From positions 62,001 to 126,000 of the forward strand of contig NZ_JBFRFW010000006.1 in the NCBI RefSeq assembly GCF_052115025.1: a stretch of 64,000 bases of DNA. Direction: 5' to 3'. Positions within the stretch are counted from its first letter, which is position 1. The number at the start of each line of letters is the position of its first letter. The notes beneath the pieces were generated by a model. That model was not told the DNA's origin. It worked only from the letters and a program-made list of their open reading frames with translations, and ran no database searches. The translations under genes and the position numbers were made by a program. This document shows positions 7,360-16,846 of this stretch, piece by piece. This stretch comes from Bradyrhizobium_A sp052115025 (lineage in GTDB: Bacteria; Pseudomonadota; Alphaproteobacteria; Rhizobiales; Xanthobacteraceae).

Positions 7360-9099
7360 ATGAGCGACGAGATCGATTTCCGCATCCGGCCAGGCCGCAT
7401 CCGCTCCAGCCGCGTGCAGCGCGCCAGACCGTTCATCGCGCAAGCACTCGCCGCAGCCCAGCGGGCTGGCGGATCGGTCTCCCGCAAGGGGACGATCGGG
7501 CCGGGCCACCGCTCCCGGTTCGGTCGGGGTCAGCGGGCGTCGGTGCAGGCCAACCGGCTCATCACGTCCCGTTCGCGCGGCGCTGTCGTCAAGGCGCGCG
7601 TCGTCCGTCACGCCGGACGCGGCGCGCCGCTCGCCACCCATCTCAATTATCTGCGCCGCGAGGGCGTCACCCGGGACGGAGAGAAAGCTAGGCTGTTCGG
7701 CCCCGGTGCCGATGACTCTGATCCGAAGGCGTTCGCCGAGCGCTGCGAGGATGACCGGCATCATTTTCGGTTCATCGTATCGCCTGACGACGCGGTGGAG
7801 ATGACGGATCTCAAGACCTTCGCGCGCGATCTCGTCGGGCAGATGGAGAAAGACCTCGGCACCGAGCTCGATTGGGTCGCCGTCGACCATTGGAACACCG
7901 AGCATCCCCACGTCCACCTGATCGTTCGCGGGGTGCGCGAGGATGGCGAGAACCTCGTCATCTCCCGCGACTACATCAAGGAGGGGATGCGGGATCGGGC
8001 GCGGGATCTGATCACCCAAGAACTCGGACCGCGCACCGATCATGAAATCCGTCGCACCCTTGAACGCCAGGTCGACGCCGAGCGCTGGACCAACCTTGAT
8101 CGCCAGCTCGCGCGCGATGGCTATCGCACCGGCGTCATCGACCTCGCGCCGCACCCCAACCGACAGCCCGACGAATTCCACGCCCTCAAGGTCGGGCGCC
8201 TTCGCAAGCTGGAATCGCTCGGGCTCGCCGACCAGGTCGGCCCCGGCCAGTGGACTGTGTCGGAGAGTGCCGAGGCGACGTTGCGTGATCTCGGCGAACG
8301 CGGCGACATCATCAAGCGCATCCATCGCGGTCTTGCCGAACGCGGCATCGAGCGCGGCGCGGCCGGCTACGTACTAGCCGGCGAAAGCCTTGACGATCCT
8401 GTCGTCGGCCGTCTCATGGCTCGCGGCCTCGACGACGAGTTGAAAGGCACGGCTTATGCCGTGGTCGACGGAGTGGACGGGCGGACCCACCACATCAAGC
8501 TGCCCGATCTCGACGCCGCCGGTGACAGCGCGCCGGGCTCGATCGTCGAGCTTCGCAGGTTCGACGACGCGAAGGGGCAGCGCCGCGTAGCACTGGCAGT
8601 CCGGTCTGACCTCACGATCGATCAGCAGATCACCGCGACGGGAGCTACTTGGCTTGACCGGCAGGCCATTGCCCGCGAGCCGGTTGCGCTCGGCGGCGGA
8701 GGCTTCGGTGCCGAGGTGCGCGAGGCCATGGATCACCGTGCCGAGCACTTGATCGGACAAGGCTTGGCCGAGCGTCAGAACCGCGGCGTCAGCTTCAGCC
8801 GCAACCTGATCGAGATGCTGCGCCGGCAGGAGCTGGATGCCGTCGGCGCCAAGCTCGCCGCTGAGATCGGCCGCCCATTCAATAAGTCTGGGACTGGTGA
8901 GTATGTCGCTGGCGCCTACCAGCGGCGCATCGCGCTCGCCTCCGGTCGCTTCGCGATGATCGACGACGGCATTGGCTTCCAGCTCGTGCCCTGGTCCCCC
9001 TCGCTCGAAAAGCAGCTCGGCCGCCATGTCTCCGGCCTCGCCCGGAGCGATGGTGGAATCGATTGGAGCTTCGGCCGCAAGCGGGGGCTGGGCCTGTGA
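7360..9099 (+). CDS. rlxS: Relaxase (VirD2-like, DUF3363 family)
   Basis: The protein has about 579 residues and nicks oriT and pilots the transferred strand. The relaxase domain holds 'APLATHLNYLRREGV' (about residue 95, with the likely catalytic tyrosine) and 'VDHWNTEHPHVHLIVRG' (about residues 173-189), the histidine triad that holds the metal. The C-terminal half matches the DUF3363 region of alphaproteobacterial ICE relaxases. I chose the ATG at 7360 because the upstream ATG (7342) lies in the palindrome region and adds only six residues. It is followed by the coupling protein gene 31 bases downstream. Confidence 0.92.
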   Translation: MSDEIDFRIRPGRIRSSRVQRARPFIAQALAAAQRAGGSVSRKGTIGPGHRSRFGRGQRASVQANRLITSRSRGAVVKARVVRHAGRGAPLATHLNYLRREGVTRDGEKARLFGPGADDSDPKAFAERCEDDRHHFRFIVSPDDAVEMTDLKTFARDLVGQMEKDLGTELDWVAVDHWNTEHPHVHLIVRGVREDGENLVISRDYIKEGMRDRARDLITQELGPRTDHEIRRTLERQVDAERWTNLDRQLARDGYRTGVIDLAPHPNRQPDEFHALKVGRLRKLESLGLADQVGPGQWTVSESAEATLRDLGERGDIIKRIHRGLAERGIERGAAGYVLAGESLDDPVVGRLMARGLDDELKGTAYAVVDGVDGRTHHIKLPDLDAAGDSAPGSIVELRRFDDAKGQRRVALAVRSDLTIDQQITATGATWLDRQAIAREPVALGGGGFGAEVREAMDHRAEHLIGQGLAERQNRGVSFSRNLIEMLRRQELDAVGAKLAAEIGRPFNKSGTGEYVAGAYQRRIALASGRFAMIDDGIGFQLVPWSPSLEKQLGRHVSGLARSDGGIDWSFGRKRGLGL

Positions 9100-9130
9100 A
9101 CAGCGCACCTCATCAAGAAAGGACTCCGCT

Positions 9131-11116
9131 ATGTCAGCCACCAAAATCCTCTGGGGCCAAATCCTTGTCGTCTCCCTAATTGTGCTCGCCACCAACTGGG
9201 CCGCGACGCAGTGGACGGCATGGCAGCTCGGCTTCCAGCCGCAGCTCGGCCGGCCATGGTTCGAGTTGTTCGGCTGGCCGGTCTATTATCCGCCCGCCTT
9301 CTTCTGGTGGTGGTACTTCTACGATGCCTATGCGCCGCACGTTTTCGTCAAGGGCGCCTATATCGCGGCATCGGGCGGCTTTATCGCCATCGCGGTCGCC
9401 ATCGGCATGTCGGTCTGGCGCGCGCGCGAGGCCAAGAATGTCGAGACCTATGGCTCGGCGCGGTGGGCGCGAGCCGATGAAGTCCAGGCGGCCGGCCTGC
9501 TCGGACCCGATGGCGTGGTGCTCGGCAGGTTTGATGGCGCCTATCTTCGTCATGACGGACCTGAGCATGTGCTGTGCTTCGCCCCGACCCGCTCCGGCAA
9601 GGGCGTCGGCCTGGTGGTGCCGTCGCTGCTGACCTGGCCCGGCTCCGCCATTGTTCACGACATCAAAGGAGAGAACTGGCAGCTCACCGCCGGCTTCCGC
9701 GCGAAGCACGGCCGCGTGCTGCTGTTCGATCCGACCAATGCGAAGTCCTCCGCTTATAACCCGTTGCTCGAAGTCCGGCGCGGCGAATGGGAAGTCCGCG
9801 ACGTCCAGAACATCGCCGATATCCTGGTCGATCCCGAAGGGAGCCTGGAAAAGCGGAACCATTGGGAAAAGACAAGCCATGCGCTGCTGGTCGGCGCAAT
9901 CCTGCACGTCCTATATGCCGAGACCGACAAGACGCTCGCCGGCGTCGCCGCCTTCCTGTCCGATCCCAGGCGGCCGATCGAGTCGACGCTCGCCGCCATG
10001 ATGAAGACCGCCCATCTCGGCGAAGCCGGGCCGCACCCGGTCATCGCATCGGCTGCGCGCGAACTGCTCAACAAATCGGACAATGAGCGATCGGGCGTGC
10101 TGTCCACCGCCATGTCGTTCCTCGGGCTCTACCGCGATCCGGTGGTGGCCGAAGTGACTTGCCGCTGCGATTGGCGCATCACCGACATTGCCGGCGGGAC
10201 GCGACCATCGACCCTCTATCTCGTTGTCCCCCCGTCCGACATCGCGCGCACCAAGCCGCTGATCCGGCTCATCCTCAACCAGATCGGGCGCCGGCTGACC
10301 GAGGACCTGCAGGCGAAAGGCGGCCGGCACCGCCTGCTCCTCATGCTCGACGAATTTCCGGCGCTCGGGCGGCTCGACTTCTTCGAATCCGCATTGGCCT
10401 TTATGGCTGGCTATGGCCTGAAGAGCTTCCTGATCGCCCAATCGCTGAATCAGATTGAGAAAGCCTACGGGCCGAACAATTCGATTCTCGACAACTGCCA
10501 TGTCCGCGTCAGCTTCGCCACCAACGACGAACGGACGGCCAAGCGCGTGTCCGATGCGCTGGGAACCGCGACCGAGATGCGCGCGATGCGCAACTATGCC
10601 GGACACCGGCTCAGCCCATGGCTTGGCCATTTGATGGTGTCGCGATCGGAGACCGCGCGTCCGCTGCTGACGCCAGGCGAGGTGATGCAGCTCCCGCCCG
10701 CCGACGAGATCGTTATGGTCGCCGGCACGCCGCCGATCCGAGCGAAGAAGGCGCGCTACTTCGAGGATCGCCGTTTTCAGGAGCGCGTGCTGCCGTCGCC
10801 GGCGCTTGCGAAGCCAGCCGCGGGAAAGCCGGACGATTGGAGCGTCTTGCCATTGCCGTCGCGGCCGCAACTCGATGCAGCCGCGCAGCAGGACGGTACC
10901 GGCGACGAGGACTCGACTGGCTCCGAACGGCGTCAGCAACCGGAGCTGACTGCGGTGAAGCCTGTCGAGAGGAAGGCGCCGATCGACAACGAGTTCGACC
11001 TCGATGGTCCCGACGACGCCGATGACGACGCTGCGCGCGCAGGTAGGCTGAACCAGGTCATGCAGGGCGTCGCGCGGCAGGTGTCGCTCGATCCCAATGA
11101 CGGGATGGACCTCTGA
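9131..11116 (+). CDS. traG: Type IV coupling protein TraG/VirD4
   Basis: The 661-residue protein links the relaxosome to the pore. Membrane segments lie at about residues 8-28, 50-70 and 75-100. The Walker A motif is 'FAPTRSGKGVGLVVPSLL' (about residue 152) and Walker B 'LLLMLDEFPALGRLDF' (about residue 403). The tail beyond residue 560 is acidic and probably disordered. The start at 9131 has an AAAGGA site. It precedes the CopG gene and the trb operon in the Tn4371-like order rlx-traG-copG-trbB. Confidence 0.95.
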   Translation: MSATKILWGQILVVSLIVLATNWAATQWTAWQLGFQPQLGRPWFELFGWPVYYPPAFFWWWYFYDAYAPHVFVKGAYIAASGGFIAIAVAIGMSVWRAREAKNVETYGSARWARADEVQAAGLLGPDGVVLGRFDGAYLRHDGPEHVLCFAPTRSGKGVGLVVPSLLTWPGSAIVHDIKGENWQLTAGFRAKHGRVLLFDPTNAKSSAYNPLLEVRRGEWEVRDVQNIADILVDPEGSLEKRNHWEKTSHALLVGAILHVLYAETDKTLAGVAAFLSDPRRPIESTLAAMMKTAHLGEAGPHPVIASAARELLNKSDNERSGVLSTAMSFLGLYRDPVVAEVTCRCDWRITDIAGGTRPSTLYLVVPPSDIARTKPLIRLILNQIGRRLTEDLQAKGGRHRLLLMLDEFPALGRLDFFESALAFMAGYGLKSFLIAQSLNQIEKAYGPNNSILDNCHVRVSFATNDERTAKRVSDALGTATEMRAMRNYAGHRLSPWLGHLMVSRSETARPLLTPGEVMQLPPADEIVMVAGTPPIRAKKARYFEDRRFQERVLPSPALAKPAAGKPDDWSVLPLPSRPQLDAAAQQDGTGDEDSTGSERRQQPELTAVKPVERKAPIDNEFDLDGPDDADDDAARAGRLNQVMQGVARQVSLDPNDGMDL

Positions 11117-11127
11117 GCGAGGCGGTC

Positions 11128-11559
11128 ATGAAGATTCTGAAGAAGCAGCGCCTCTCGGTCTATCTCGATCCGGACATCATGAAGGCGCTCGCCGTTTATG
11201 CTGCGCGTCGCGATCAATCGCGATCCCTGGTCGCGGAAGCGGCGATCGCATCCTTCCTGTCGCCCGACGCCGCCGAGCGCCAGGAAGCCGCGACCACCAA
11301 GCGATTGGACCAGCTTGACCGGCGCATGACGCGCATGGAACGCGACCTCGGCATTTCCGTGGAAATGCTGGCGGTTTTCGTCCGCCACTGGCTCACCACC
11401 AATCCGCCGTTACCGGAGCCAGCCCAGGCAGCCGCACGCGCACAGGCGGGCGAGCGGTACGAAGCCTTCGTCGCAGCACTCGGGCGGCGACTCGCGAAGG
11501 GACCGAAAGTGCGTGAGGAGATTTCCGAAGACATCGCAGGTGTCCCCGGCGCGGAATAA
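11128..11559 (+). CDS. CopG-family ribbon-helix-helix regulator
   Basis: The first 50 residues ('KKQRLSVYLDPDIMKAL' then 'RDQSRSLVAEAAIASFL') form a ribbon-helix-helix fold. The remainder contains a probable coiled coil ('KRLDQLDRRMTRMERDLG'). A gene of this type sits between traG and trbB throughout Tn4371-like ICEs and is annotated as CopG or TraR-like regulator of the trb operon. It starts 11 bases after traG and ends 167 bases before trbB, so it could regulate the following promoter. Confidence 0.85.
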   Translation: MKILKKQRLSVYLDPDIMKALAVYAARRDQSRSLVAEAAIASFLSPDAAERQEAATTKRLDQLDRRMTRMERDLGISVEMLAVFVRHWLTTNPPLPEPAQAAARAQAGERYEAFVAALGRRLAKGPKVREEISEDIAGVPGAE

Positions 11560-11726
11560 TCGTCGCTCCGCATCGCAAGAGTTTGTCAGTTCCGCCGTCG
11601 CCCTGTCTTTGTACGCCAGAGCACTACGACCCCATCCTGCTTGTTGTCATGACCTGATTTCTGCCTCTTCTACTGATCCCCGATCCAGGGCCGCGTGTTT
11701 GCGGTCCCGCGCAGAACGGGGACGAC

Positions 11727-12710
11727 ATGGCGGTTTCTCACCAGCAATCAGAGGCGATCCTTCGAGGCGCGCGCATGTTGCGCACGGCCCTCGGCCCCGC
11801 CATCGCCGGATTCCTGGAAGACCCGTCGATCGTCGAGGTGATGCTCAATCCCGACGGGCGGCTCTGGATCGACCGGCTGTCCGATGGACTTTCTGATACC
11901 GGAGCGCGCCTGTCGCCCGCGGACGGCGAGCGCATCGTCCGCCTCGTGGCGCATCATGTCGGCGCAGAAGTTCATTCCGGTTCACCGCGCGTGTCGGCGG
12001 AGCTTCCCGAGACGGGGGAGCGGTTCGAGGGCTTGCTGCCTCCGGTCGTGGCGGCCCCGGCGTTCGCAATCCGCAAGCCTGCCGTCGCCGTCTTCACACT
12101 CGCTGACTACGTCGCCGCCGAGATCATGTCGGCCGGACAGGCTGAGATCCTCAGCCGCGCCGTCGCGGACCGGCGCAACATCCTCGTCGCCGGGGGCACC
12201 TCCACCGGCAAAACCACGCTCATCAACGCCTTGCTCGCCGAAGTGTCAAAGACCTGCGACCGCGTCGTGCTGATCGAGGACACGCGCGAGCTGCAATGCG
12301 CCGCGCCCAACCTAGTCGCCATGCGCACGAAGGATGGCGTCGCATCGCTCTCCGATCTCGTCCGCTCCTCGCTTCGCTTGCGCCCCGATCGCATTCCGAT
12401 CGGAGAGGTGCGCGGCGCCGAGGCGCTGGATTTGCTCAAGGCCTGGGGGACGGGCCACCCGGGCGGCATCGGCACGATCCACGCCGGCACCGCGCTCGGC
12501 GCGCTGCGCCGCCTCGAGCAGCTCATTCAGGAAGCCGTCATCACCGTCCCGCGCGCGCTGATCGCCGAGACCATCGATCTCGTCGCCGTGCTCAGCGGCC
12601 GCGGCTCGACCCGTCGCCTCGCCGAACTCGCCCGCGTCAAGGGCCTCCAGTCTGACGGCGACTACCGCGTCATCCCCGCAACCCAACCTGCTTCAGGAGA
12701 TTCCGCATGA
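11727..12710 (+). CDS. trbB: TrbB, mating-pore secretion ATPase
   Basis: This 327-residue member of the VirB11/TrbB hexameric ATPases starts the trb operon. The N-terminal domain contains 'DPSIVEVMLNPDGRLWIDRL'. Walker A is 'VAGGTSTGKTTLINALL' (about residues 155-171), the Asp box 'VVLIEDTRELQC' and the His box region 'GTGHPGGIGTIHAG'. It powers pilus assembly and substrate passage at the inner membrane. Its stop overlaps the trbC start by ATGA. Confidence 0.96.
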   Translation: MAVSHQQSEAILRGARMLRTALGPAIAGFLEDPSIVEVMLNPDGRLWIDRLSDGLSDTGARLSPADGERIVRLVAHHVGAEVHSGSPRVSAELPETGERFEGLLPPVVAAPAFAIRKPAVAVFTLADYVAAEIMSAGQAEILSRAVADRRNILVAGGTSTGKTTLINALLAEVSKTCDRVVLIEDTRELQCAAPNLVAMRTKDGVASLSDLVRSSLRLRPDRIPIGEVRGAEALDLLKAWGTGHPGGIGTIHAGTALGALRRLEQLIQEAVITVPRALIAETIDLVAVLSGRGSTRRLAELARVKGLQSDGDYRVIPATQPASGDSA

Positions 12711-13039
12711 TCCTCTATGCCTTACGTATTCGCCGTCAAATCGTGACCGCCGCGTCCGTCGCCGTCGTCAGCATGATGCTGGCCCCAGCAGCCCATGCCT
12801 CCGGCTCTTCGATGCCGTGGGAAGCGCCGCTGCAGTCCATTCTCGAATCCATCGAGGGACCTGTGGCCAAGATCATCGCCGTGATGATCATCATCATCAC
12901 AGGTCTGACACTTGCCTTCGGCGACACATCAGGCGGCGCGCGGAAGCTGATCCAGATCGTCTTCGGGCTCAGCATCGCTTTCGCCGCGTCAAGCTTCTTC
13001 CTGTCGTTCTTCTCATTCGGCGGCGGAGCGCTCGTCTGA
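12707..13039 (+). CDS. trbC: TrbC, conjugative pilin precursor
   Basis: The 110-residue precursor has a long signal sequence (hydrophobic about residues 17-31, 'AAHASGSS') followed by two hydrophobic helices (about 50-69 and 80-100), the layout of TrbC/VirB2 pilins. In the RP4 system the pilin is trimmed and cyclised by TraF, whose homologue is at 5424. The gene overlaps trbB and trbD by a few bases, so the three are translated together. Confidence 0.92.
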   Translation: MILYALRIRRQIVTAASVAVVSMMLAPAAHASGSSMPWEAPLQSILESIEGPVAKIIAVMIIIITGLTLAFGDTSGGARKLIQIVFGLSIAFAASSFFLSFFSFGGGALV

Positions 13040-13320
13040 TGGCGAGCCTGATCGACAGCGCTGGCGACGTGCCAGGCTATGCCGTCCCGGTCCATCGCGC
13101 CCTCACCGAGCACATCCTGCTCGGCGGCGCGCCGCGCTCGATCGCTATCCTTAACGGCACGCTGGCGGCGGCGCTCGGCCTTGGCCTGCGCCTCTGGCTG
13201 GTCGGCCTCGGGCTCTGGGCGATCGGGCATTTCGCGGCGGTGTGGGCGGCCAAACGCGATCCGCAGTTCGTCGACGTGGTGCGCCGCCACCTGCGCATCC
13301 CCGGCTTCTTAGGCGCGTGA
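13039..13320 (+). CDS. trbD: TrbD, VirB3-like pore component
   Basis: The 93-residue protein contains 'PGYAVPVHRALTEHILLGGAPRS' near the N-terminus and one or two membrane helices (about residues 35-65), then 'AAKRDPQFVDVVRRHLRIPGFL'. This is the standard TrbD/VirB3 pattern. Its ATG shares bases with the trbC stop, and trbE follows after seven bases. It works at the inner membrane with the TrbE ATPase. Confidence 0.93.
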   Translation: MASLIDSAGDVPGYAVPVHRALTEHILLGGAPRSIAILNGTLAAALGLGLRLWLVGLGLWAIGHFAAVWAAKRDPQFVDVVRRHLRIPGFLGA

Positions 13321-13327
13321 GGTCCCA

Positions 13328-15766
13328 ATGATGAACCTCGCCGAATATCGCCGGACCTCAACCCGCCTCGCCGATTTCCTGCCCTGGGCTGCGCTCGCGG
13401 GCGAGGGCATCGTCCTCAATAAGGACGGCAGCTTCCAGCGCACCGCCAGGTTTCGTGGTCCCGACCTGGATTCCGCGGTGCCGGCCGAACTCGTGGCCGT
13501 CGCCGGCCGGCTCAACAACGCCTTCCGCCGCCTTGGGTCGGGCTGGGCGATTTTCGTCGAAGCACAGCGCCATGGCGCCGGCGCCTATCCGCTGAGCCGC
13601 TTTCCCGAGGCGGCGTCGGCGCTGGTCGACGCCGAGCGCAAGGCCGACTTCGAGGAAGAGGCGTCGCACTTCGAGTCCAGCTACTTCCTGACCTTCGTCT
13701 ACCTGCCGCCGGCCGAAGACGCCGCCCGCGCCGAGAGCTGGCTCTATGAAGGCAAAGCGGACAACAGTCTCGACCCGCATGAGGTACTGCGCGGCTTCGC
13801 CGATCGTACCGACCGCGTGCTCCAGCTCATCGAGACCTTCATGCCGGAATGCGCCTGGCTCGATGACGGCGAGACGCTGACTTATCTGCATTCGACCGTC
13901 TCGACCAAGCGCCACCGCGTGCGGGTGCCCGAGACGCCGATGTATCTCGACGCGCTGCTAGCCGACCAGCCGCTCACGGGCGGGCTTGAGCCGCGCCTGG
14001 GCGACGCGCATCTGCGCATCCTGACCATCGTCGGCTTTCCGACCGCGACTACGCCCGGGCTGCTCGACGATTTAAACCGGCTCGCCTTTCCGTATCGCTG
14101 GTCGACGCGCGCGATCCTGCTCGACAAGACCGACGCCACCAGGCTGCTCACCAGGATCCGCCGGCAATGGTTCGCCAAGCGCAAGAGCATCATGGCGATC
14201 CTGAAGGAGGTGATGACCAACGAGGCGTCGGTGCTCGTCGACACCGATGCGGCGAACAAGGCGGCCGATGCCGACCTCGCGCTGCAGGAGCTCGGCGCCG
14301 ACTATGCCGGTCAGGCCTATGTCACCGCGACGGTCGCCGTCTGGGACGCCGACCCTCGCATCGCGGCCGAGAAGCTGCGCCTGGTCGAGAAGATCGTTCA
14401 GGGCCGCGACTTCACCGCGATGGCCGAGACGATCAACGCCGCCGACGCCTGGCTTGGCTCGCTGCCGGGCCATGTCTACGCCAACGTCCGGCAGCCGCCG
14501 ATCTCGACGCTCAATCTCGCCCACATGATTCCGCTGTCGGCGGTGTGGGCGGGGCCGGAACGGGACGAGCATTTTGGTGAGCCCCCCTTGCTTTACGGCA
14601 GGACCGAAGGCTCGACCCCGTTCCGGTTTTCCCTTCATGTCGGCGATGTCGGCCACACGCTTGTCGTCGGACCGACCGGCGCCGGAAAATCCGTGCTCCT
14701 GGCGCTGATGGCGCTGCAGTTCCGGCGCTATCCCGGTTCACAGGTCTTCGCCTTCGACTTCGGGGGAAGCATCCGCGCGGCGGCGCTCGCCATGGGCGGA
14801 GACTGGCACGATCTCGGCGGCGGCCTGACCGAAGGCGCAACTGACAGCGTTTCGCTGCAGCCGCTCGCCGGCATCCACCACGTGCCGGAACGCGCGTGGG
14901 CCGCGGATTGGATCGTCGCGATCCTGCAGCGCGAGGGCGTGACGATCGCGCCGGAGGTGAAGGAATATATCTGGACGGCGCTGACCTCGCTGGCAAGCGC
15001 GCCCGTCGGCGAGCGCACCCTGACCGGACTCGCCGTCCTCCTTCAATCGAACGATCTCAAACAGGCGCTGCGGCCCTATTGCGTCGGGGGCGCCTATGGC
15101 CGGCTGCTCGACGCTGAGAGCGAGCATCTTGGCGAAGCCGTTGTGCAGGCGTTCGAGACCGAGGGCCTGATCGGCACCGCCGCCACGCCCGCTGTCCTCG
15201 CTTATCTCTTCCACCGCATCGAGGACCGCCTCGACGGCAGCCCAACGCTGCTCATCGTCGACGAAGGCTGGCTGGCGCTCGATGACGAGGATTTCGCCGG
15301 CCAGCTCCGCGAGTGGCTGAAGACGCTCCGCAAGAAGAACGCGTCCGTCGTCTTCGCCACCCAATCGCTCTCCGACATCGACAGTTCCGCTATTGCGCCG
15401 GCCATTGTCGAGAGCTGCCAGACGCGGCTGCTGTTACCGAACGAGCGCGCGATCGAACCGCAGATCACCGCGATCTACCGCCGCTTCGGGCTCAACGATC
15501 GCCAGATCGAGATCCTCGCCCGCGCGATGCCGAAGCGCGACTACTACTGCAAATCCCGCCGGGGCAACCGACTCTTCGAACTCGGTCTGTCCGACGTGGC
15601 GTTGGCACTCTGCGCCGCCTCCTCAAAAGCCGATCAGGCCGCGATCGAGCGCGTCATCGCAGAGCACGGCCGCGAAGGTTTCCTGCCGGCCTGGCTGCGT
15701 CTGCGCGGCGTCGCCTGGGCCGCCGACCTCATCCCCAACCTCAATAACCTGGAGACCCAGCCATGA
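13328..15766 (+). CDS. trbE: TrbE, VirB4-like ATPase
   Basis: At 812 residues this is a full-length VirB4-family ATPase. The N-terminal CagE/TrbE domain is followed by Walker A 'VVGPTGAGKSVLLALMALQF' (about residues 447-467) and Walker B 'LLIVDEGWLAL' (about residues 640-650), then 'VVFATQSLSDID'. It energises pilus biogenesis and DNA passage. Two in-frame ATG codons (13328 and 13331) could serve as start. The stop overlaps trbJ by ATGA. Confidence 0.96.
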   Translation: MMNLAEYRRTSTRLADFLPWAALAGEGIVLNKDGSFQRTARFRGPDLDSAVPAELVAVAGRLNNAFRRLGSGWAIFVEAQRHGAGAYPLSRFPEAASALVDAERKADFEEEASHFESSYFLTFVYLPPAEDAARAESWLYEGKADNSLDPHEVLRGFADRTDRVLQLIETFMPECAWLDDGETLTYLHSTVSTKRHRVRVPETPMYLDALLADQPLTGGLEPRLGDAHLRILTIVGFPTATTPGLLDDLNRLAFPYRWSTRAILLDKTDATRLLTRIRRQWFAKRKSIMAILKEVMTNEASVLVDTDAANKAADADLALQELGADYAGQAYVTATVAVWDADPRIAAEKLRLVEKIVQGRDFTAMAETINAADAWLGSLPGHVYANVRQPPISTLNLAHMIPLSAVWAGPERDEHFGEPPLLYGRTEGSTPFRFSLHVGDVGHTLVVGPTGAGKSVLLALMALQFRRYPGSQVFAFDFGGSIRAAALAMGGDWHDLGGGLTEGATDSVSLQPLAGIHHVPERAWAADWIVAILQREGVTIAPEVKEYIWTALTSLASAPVGERTLTGLAVLLQSNDLKQALRPYCVGGAYGRLLDAESEHLGEAVVQAFETEGLIGTAATPAVLAYLFHRIEDRLDGSPTLLIVDEGWLALDDEDFAGQLREWLKTLRKKNASVVFATQSLSDIDSSAIAPAIVESCQTRLLLPNERAIEPQITAIYRRFGLNDRQIEILARAMPKRDYYCKSRRGNRLFELGLSDVALALCAASSKADQAAIERVIAEHGREGFLPAWLRLRGVAWAADLIPNLNNLETQP

Positions 15767-16524
15767 TCTTCCGTCGCTCACGCGCGGCGCTTCTTGCCGC
15801 GTCGATCCTTTCCGTCCCCGTGGCGATGTCGCCCCTGATGGTCCAGCCCGCGTCCGCGCAATGGATCGTCTACGACCCGACGAACTACGTGCAGAATGTT
15901 CTCTCCGCCGCTCGTGCCCTGGAGCAGATCAACAACCAGATCACCTCGCTTCAGAATGAAGCGACGATGCTGATCAACCAGGCGCGAAACCTCGCGAGCC
16001 TGCCTTACTCTTCGCTTCAACGCCTGCAACAGTCCGTGCAGCGGACGCAGCAACTCCTCGGCCAGGCGCAGCGCATCGCCTACGACGTCCAGCAGATCGA
16101 CCAGGCCTTCACCTCCACCTACGGCAATGCGTCGATGTCTGCCTCCGATCAGCAGCTCGTCGCGCAGGCGCGCGAGCGCTGGCAGAACACGGTCGGCGGC
16201 TTGCAGGACGCTATGCGGGTGCAGGCCGGCGTCGTCGGCAACATCGACACCAATCGCGCCGAGATGTCGGCGCTCGTCGGCCAAAGCCAGGGAGCGACCG
16301 GCGCCTTGCAGGCGGCGCAGGCCGGAAATCAGCTTCTCGCGCTTCAGGCCCAGCAGCTCGCCGACCTCACGGCCGTCGTCGCTGCGAACGGACGGGCGCA
16401 AGCGCTGACCGAAGCGGATCGTGCGGCGGCTGCCGAGCAGGGTCGCGAGCAACGCCGCCGCTTCCTGACGCCCGGCGTCGGCTATCAGCCGGGCAACGCC
16501 CGCATGTTTCCGAATGACAACTAA
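15763..16524 (+). CDS. trbJ: TrbJ, VirB5-like minor pilus protein
   Basis: The 253-residue protein has a signal peptide ending near 'VQPASAQW', then 'YDPTNYVQNVLSAARALEQINNQITSLQNEA', the conserved start of mature TrbJ. Long glutamine-rich helices likely form coiled coils (about residues 45-130 and 180-235). TrbJ is periplasmic or surface-exposed and supports pilus assembly and, in RP4, host range or entry exclusion. It is the fifth gene of the operon. Confidence 0.94.
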   Translation: MIFRRSRAALLAASILSVPVAMSPLMVQPASAQWIVYDPTNYVQNVLSAARALEQINNQITSLQNEATMLINQARNLASLPYSSLQRLQQSVQRTQQLLGQAQRIAYDVQQIDQAFTSTYGNASMSASDQQLVAQARERWQNTVGGLQDAMRVQAGVVGNIDTNRAEMSALVGQSQGATGALQAAQAGNQLLALQAQQLADLTAVVAANGRAQALTEADRAAAAEQGREQRRRFLTPGVGYQPGNARMFPNDN

Positions 16525-16546
16525 GGCCCCTGAAGAGGATCGTGTC

Positions 16547-16843
16547 ATGGACGGCAAGCTCATGGCGCGCCTTGGCGCCGTCGTCTTCGTCGCCGTCGCC
16601 ATCGCTGCGACGGCGATCGAGATGACCCGGAAAGAGGAAGAACCGCCCGCCCAGGCGTCGCGACCAAGCGAAGACACGCCGGTGGATCCTCTGCGCGAAG
16701 CGCAGCGGCGGTGCCAACTGCTTGGCGAGGCCGCCGTGCGCGATGCCGAATGCCTGCGAACCTGGGCCGAAACACGCGACCGATTCCTCGGCATTGCGCC
16801 CGCACCAACGCGGACGCCGCCGCAGCATGACGACGGGCGGTGA
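16547..16843 (+). CDS. trbK: TrbK-like small membrane protein
   Basis: The 98-residue protein starts at an ATG after a GAAGAGGA site. It has one N-terminal membrane segment (about residues 5-22), followed by a charged periplasmic part containing 'DPLREAQRRCQLLGEAAVRDAECLRTWAE' (two cysteines). This matches the alternative TrbK proteins found between trbJ and trbL in alphaproteobacterial trb operons. In RP4, TrbK is the entry exclusion lipoprotein; this version has no obvious lipobox, so the exclusion role is inferred from position. Confidence 0.8.
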   Translation: MDGKLMARLGAVVFVAVAIAATAIEMTRKEEEPPAQASRPSEDTPVDPLREAQRRCQLLGEAAVRDAECLRTWAETRDRFLGIAPAPTRTPPQHDDGR

Positions 16844-16846
16844 TCC